From assembly GCA_029861795.1 (NCBI GenBank), contig JAOTYS010000352.1:1-5150 (forward strand): a DNA stretch of 5,150 bases, written 5' to 3'. This document shows, one piece after another, positions 4,748-5,150 of this stretch. The position numbers were made by a program, and so were the translations under genes. A model generated the notes under the pieces. The model did no database searches. It was not told where the DNA came from and worked only from the letters and a program-made list of their open reading frames with translations. This DNA comes from Gammaproteobacteria bacterium (GTDB taxonomy: Bacteria; Pseudomonadota; Gammaproteobacteria; Arenicellales; JAOTYS01). Within the stretch, counting starts at the first letter, position 1. Every line of letters begins with the position of its first letter.

Positions 4748-5150
4748 ATGAATCAAACAGACCGATACACGGTTCTACGGGGCGCCAGAGTATTAGACGC
4801 CAAGACGCACCGCGCAGATCTCGTCGATATCTTGGTTGCTGACGGCACCATAAAGGCGCTCGGCGAACCGGGATTTACTGCGCCGGACAAGGCCACAATC
4901 ATCGACGCAACAGATCGACTGATCATTCCTGGTCTTATCAATGCACACACCCACGGCCACGGGGCACTGGCGAAGGGCAGTGGGGATCGCTGGACACTGG
5001 AACTATTACTGAATGCTGGGCCGTGGCTATCGGGGAATCGGAGCATTGAGCACAAATATCTGGCCGCCCTCATCGGTGCAATGGAGATGCTAAGGAAAGG
5101 TTGCACCGCATGTTACGACCTGTATTTTGAAATCCCCAAGCCAAGGGAGA
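4748..5150 (+). CDS. Amidohydrolase, cytosine deaminase / SAH deaminase-like, N-terminal part
   Basis: Only the first 134 codons are inside the window; the gene runs off the right edge with no stop. The protein begins with the small beta-sandwich typical of composite-domain amidohydrolases (LRGARVLDAKTHRADLVDIL, then an IIDATDRLIIPGLINAHTH junction). It then enters the TIM barrel with metal-ligand motif H67-T-H69 in NAHTHGHG. GLINAHTHGHG and the following helix-rich segment with KGCTACYDL (MLRKGCT) fit the COG0402 deaminase group (cytosine deaminase, SAH/MTA deaminase, chlorohydrolase-like) better than hydantoinases, which have GxIDxHxH. Substrate cannot be assigned because the remaining metal ligands and specificity loops are outside. 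It is divergent from the racemase and could be under a shared operator. It likely acts on an N-heterocycle, consistent with the neighbouring ring-opening enzymes. Confidence 0.85.
   Translation, partial: MNQTDRYTVLRGARVLDAKTHRADLVDILVADGTIKALGEPGFTAPDKATIIDATDRLIIPGLINAHTHGHGALAKGSGDRWTLELLLNAGPWLSGNRSIEHKYLAALIGAMEMLRKGCTACYDLYFEIPKPRE

Noticed and set aside
4753..5106. Minus-strand 117-codon frame opposite the partial amidohydrolase
   Set aside because: The plus-strand frame has the HTH metal motif and a ribosome site; the antisense frame is a shadow.

Overview
The window most likely comes from a proteobacterial chromosome. This is inferred from mixed mid-GC composition, a Sec signal peptide, Shine-Dalgarno sites upstream of most genes, GTAG-headed REP-like palindromes, and a hydantoin gene set common in proteobacteria. 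No rRNA, tRNA, integrase or transposase gene is present, so the taxonomy stays loose.

Layout: (1) Positions 1-324 hold a 65-bp tandem array. Three units are identical, a fourth has two changes and a fifth is diverged. Each unit carries two inverted REP-like hairpins headed by GTAG, so the array looks like a tandemly amplified BIME; its left end lies outside the window. (2) Positions 339-415 are a direct repeat of 1406-1481, and the second copy runs into the hydantoinase start codon. (3) Positions 493-1083 encode a small exported PA14-like protein. (4) Positions 1084-1473 form a 390-bp gap with a perfect 20-bp AT-rich palindrome, small hairpins and the second direct-repeat copy. (5) Positions 1474-2931 and 2950-3888 encode a hydantoinase/dihydropyrimidinase and an N-carbamoyl-D-amino-acid amidohydrolase-like nitrilase in a tight operon. 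(6) Positions 3918-4586, on the opposite strand, encode an Asp/Glu/hydantoin racemase, separated from the operon by a short bidirectional hairpin. (7) From 4748 to the right edge is the N-terminal part of a second amidohydrolase of the cytosine deaminase-like (COG0402) type. It is divergent from the racemase across a 161-bp spacer with a TTGACA box and a LacI-like palindrome.

Together the three complete enzymes form the textbook hydantoinase process. The racemase interconverts D- and L-5-substituted hydantoins, the hydantoinase opens the ring to an N-carbamoyl amino acid, and the carbamoylase releases the free amino acid, CO2 and ammonia. The same enzymes could serve dihydropyrimidine or purine-breakdown substrates, and the partial deaminase-like amidohydrolase fits a wider heterocyclic-nitrogen salvage locus. 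No transporter or regulator gene is visible.

The enzymes belong to known families. The less explained content is non-coding: the REP-like array, the duplicated leader flanking the PA14 gene, and two palindromic candidate operators.
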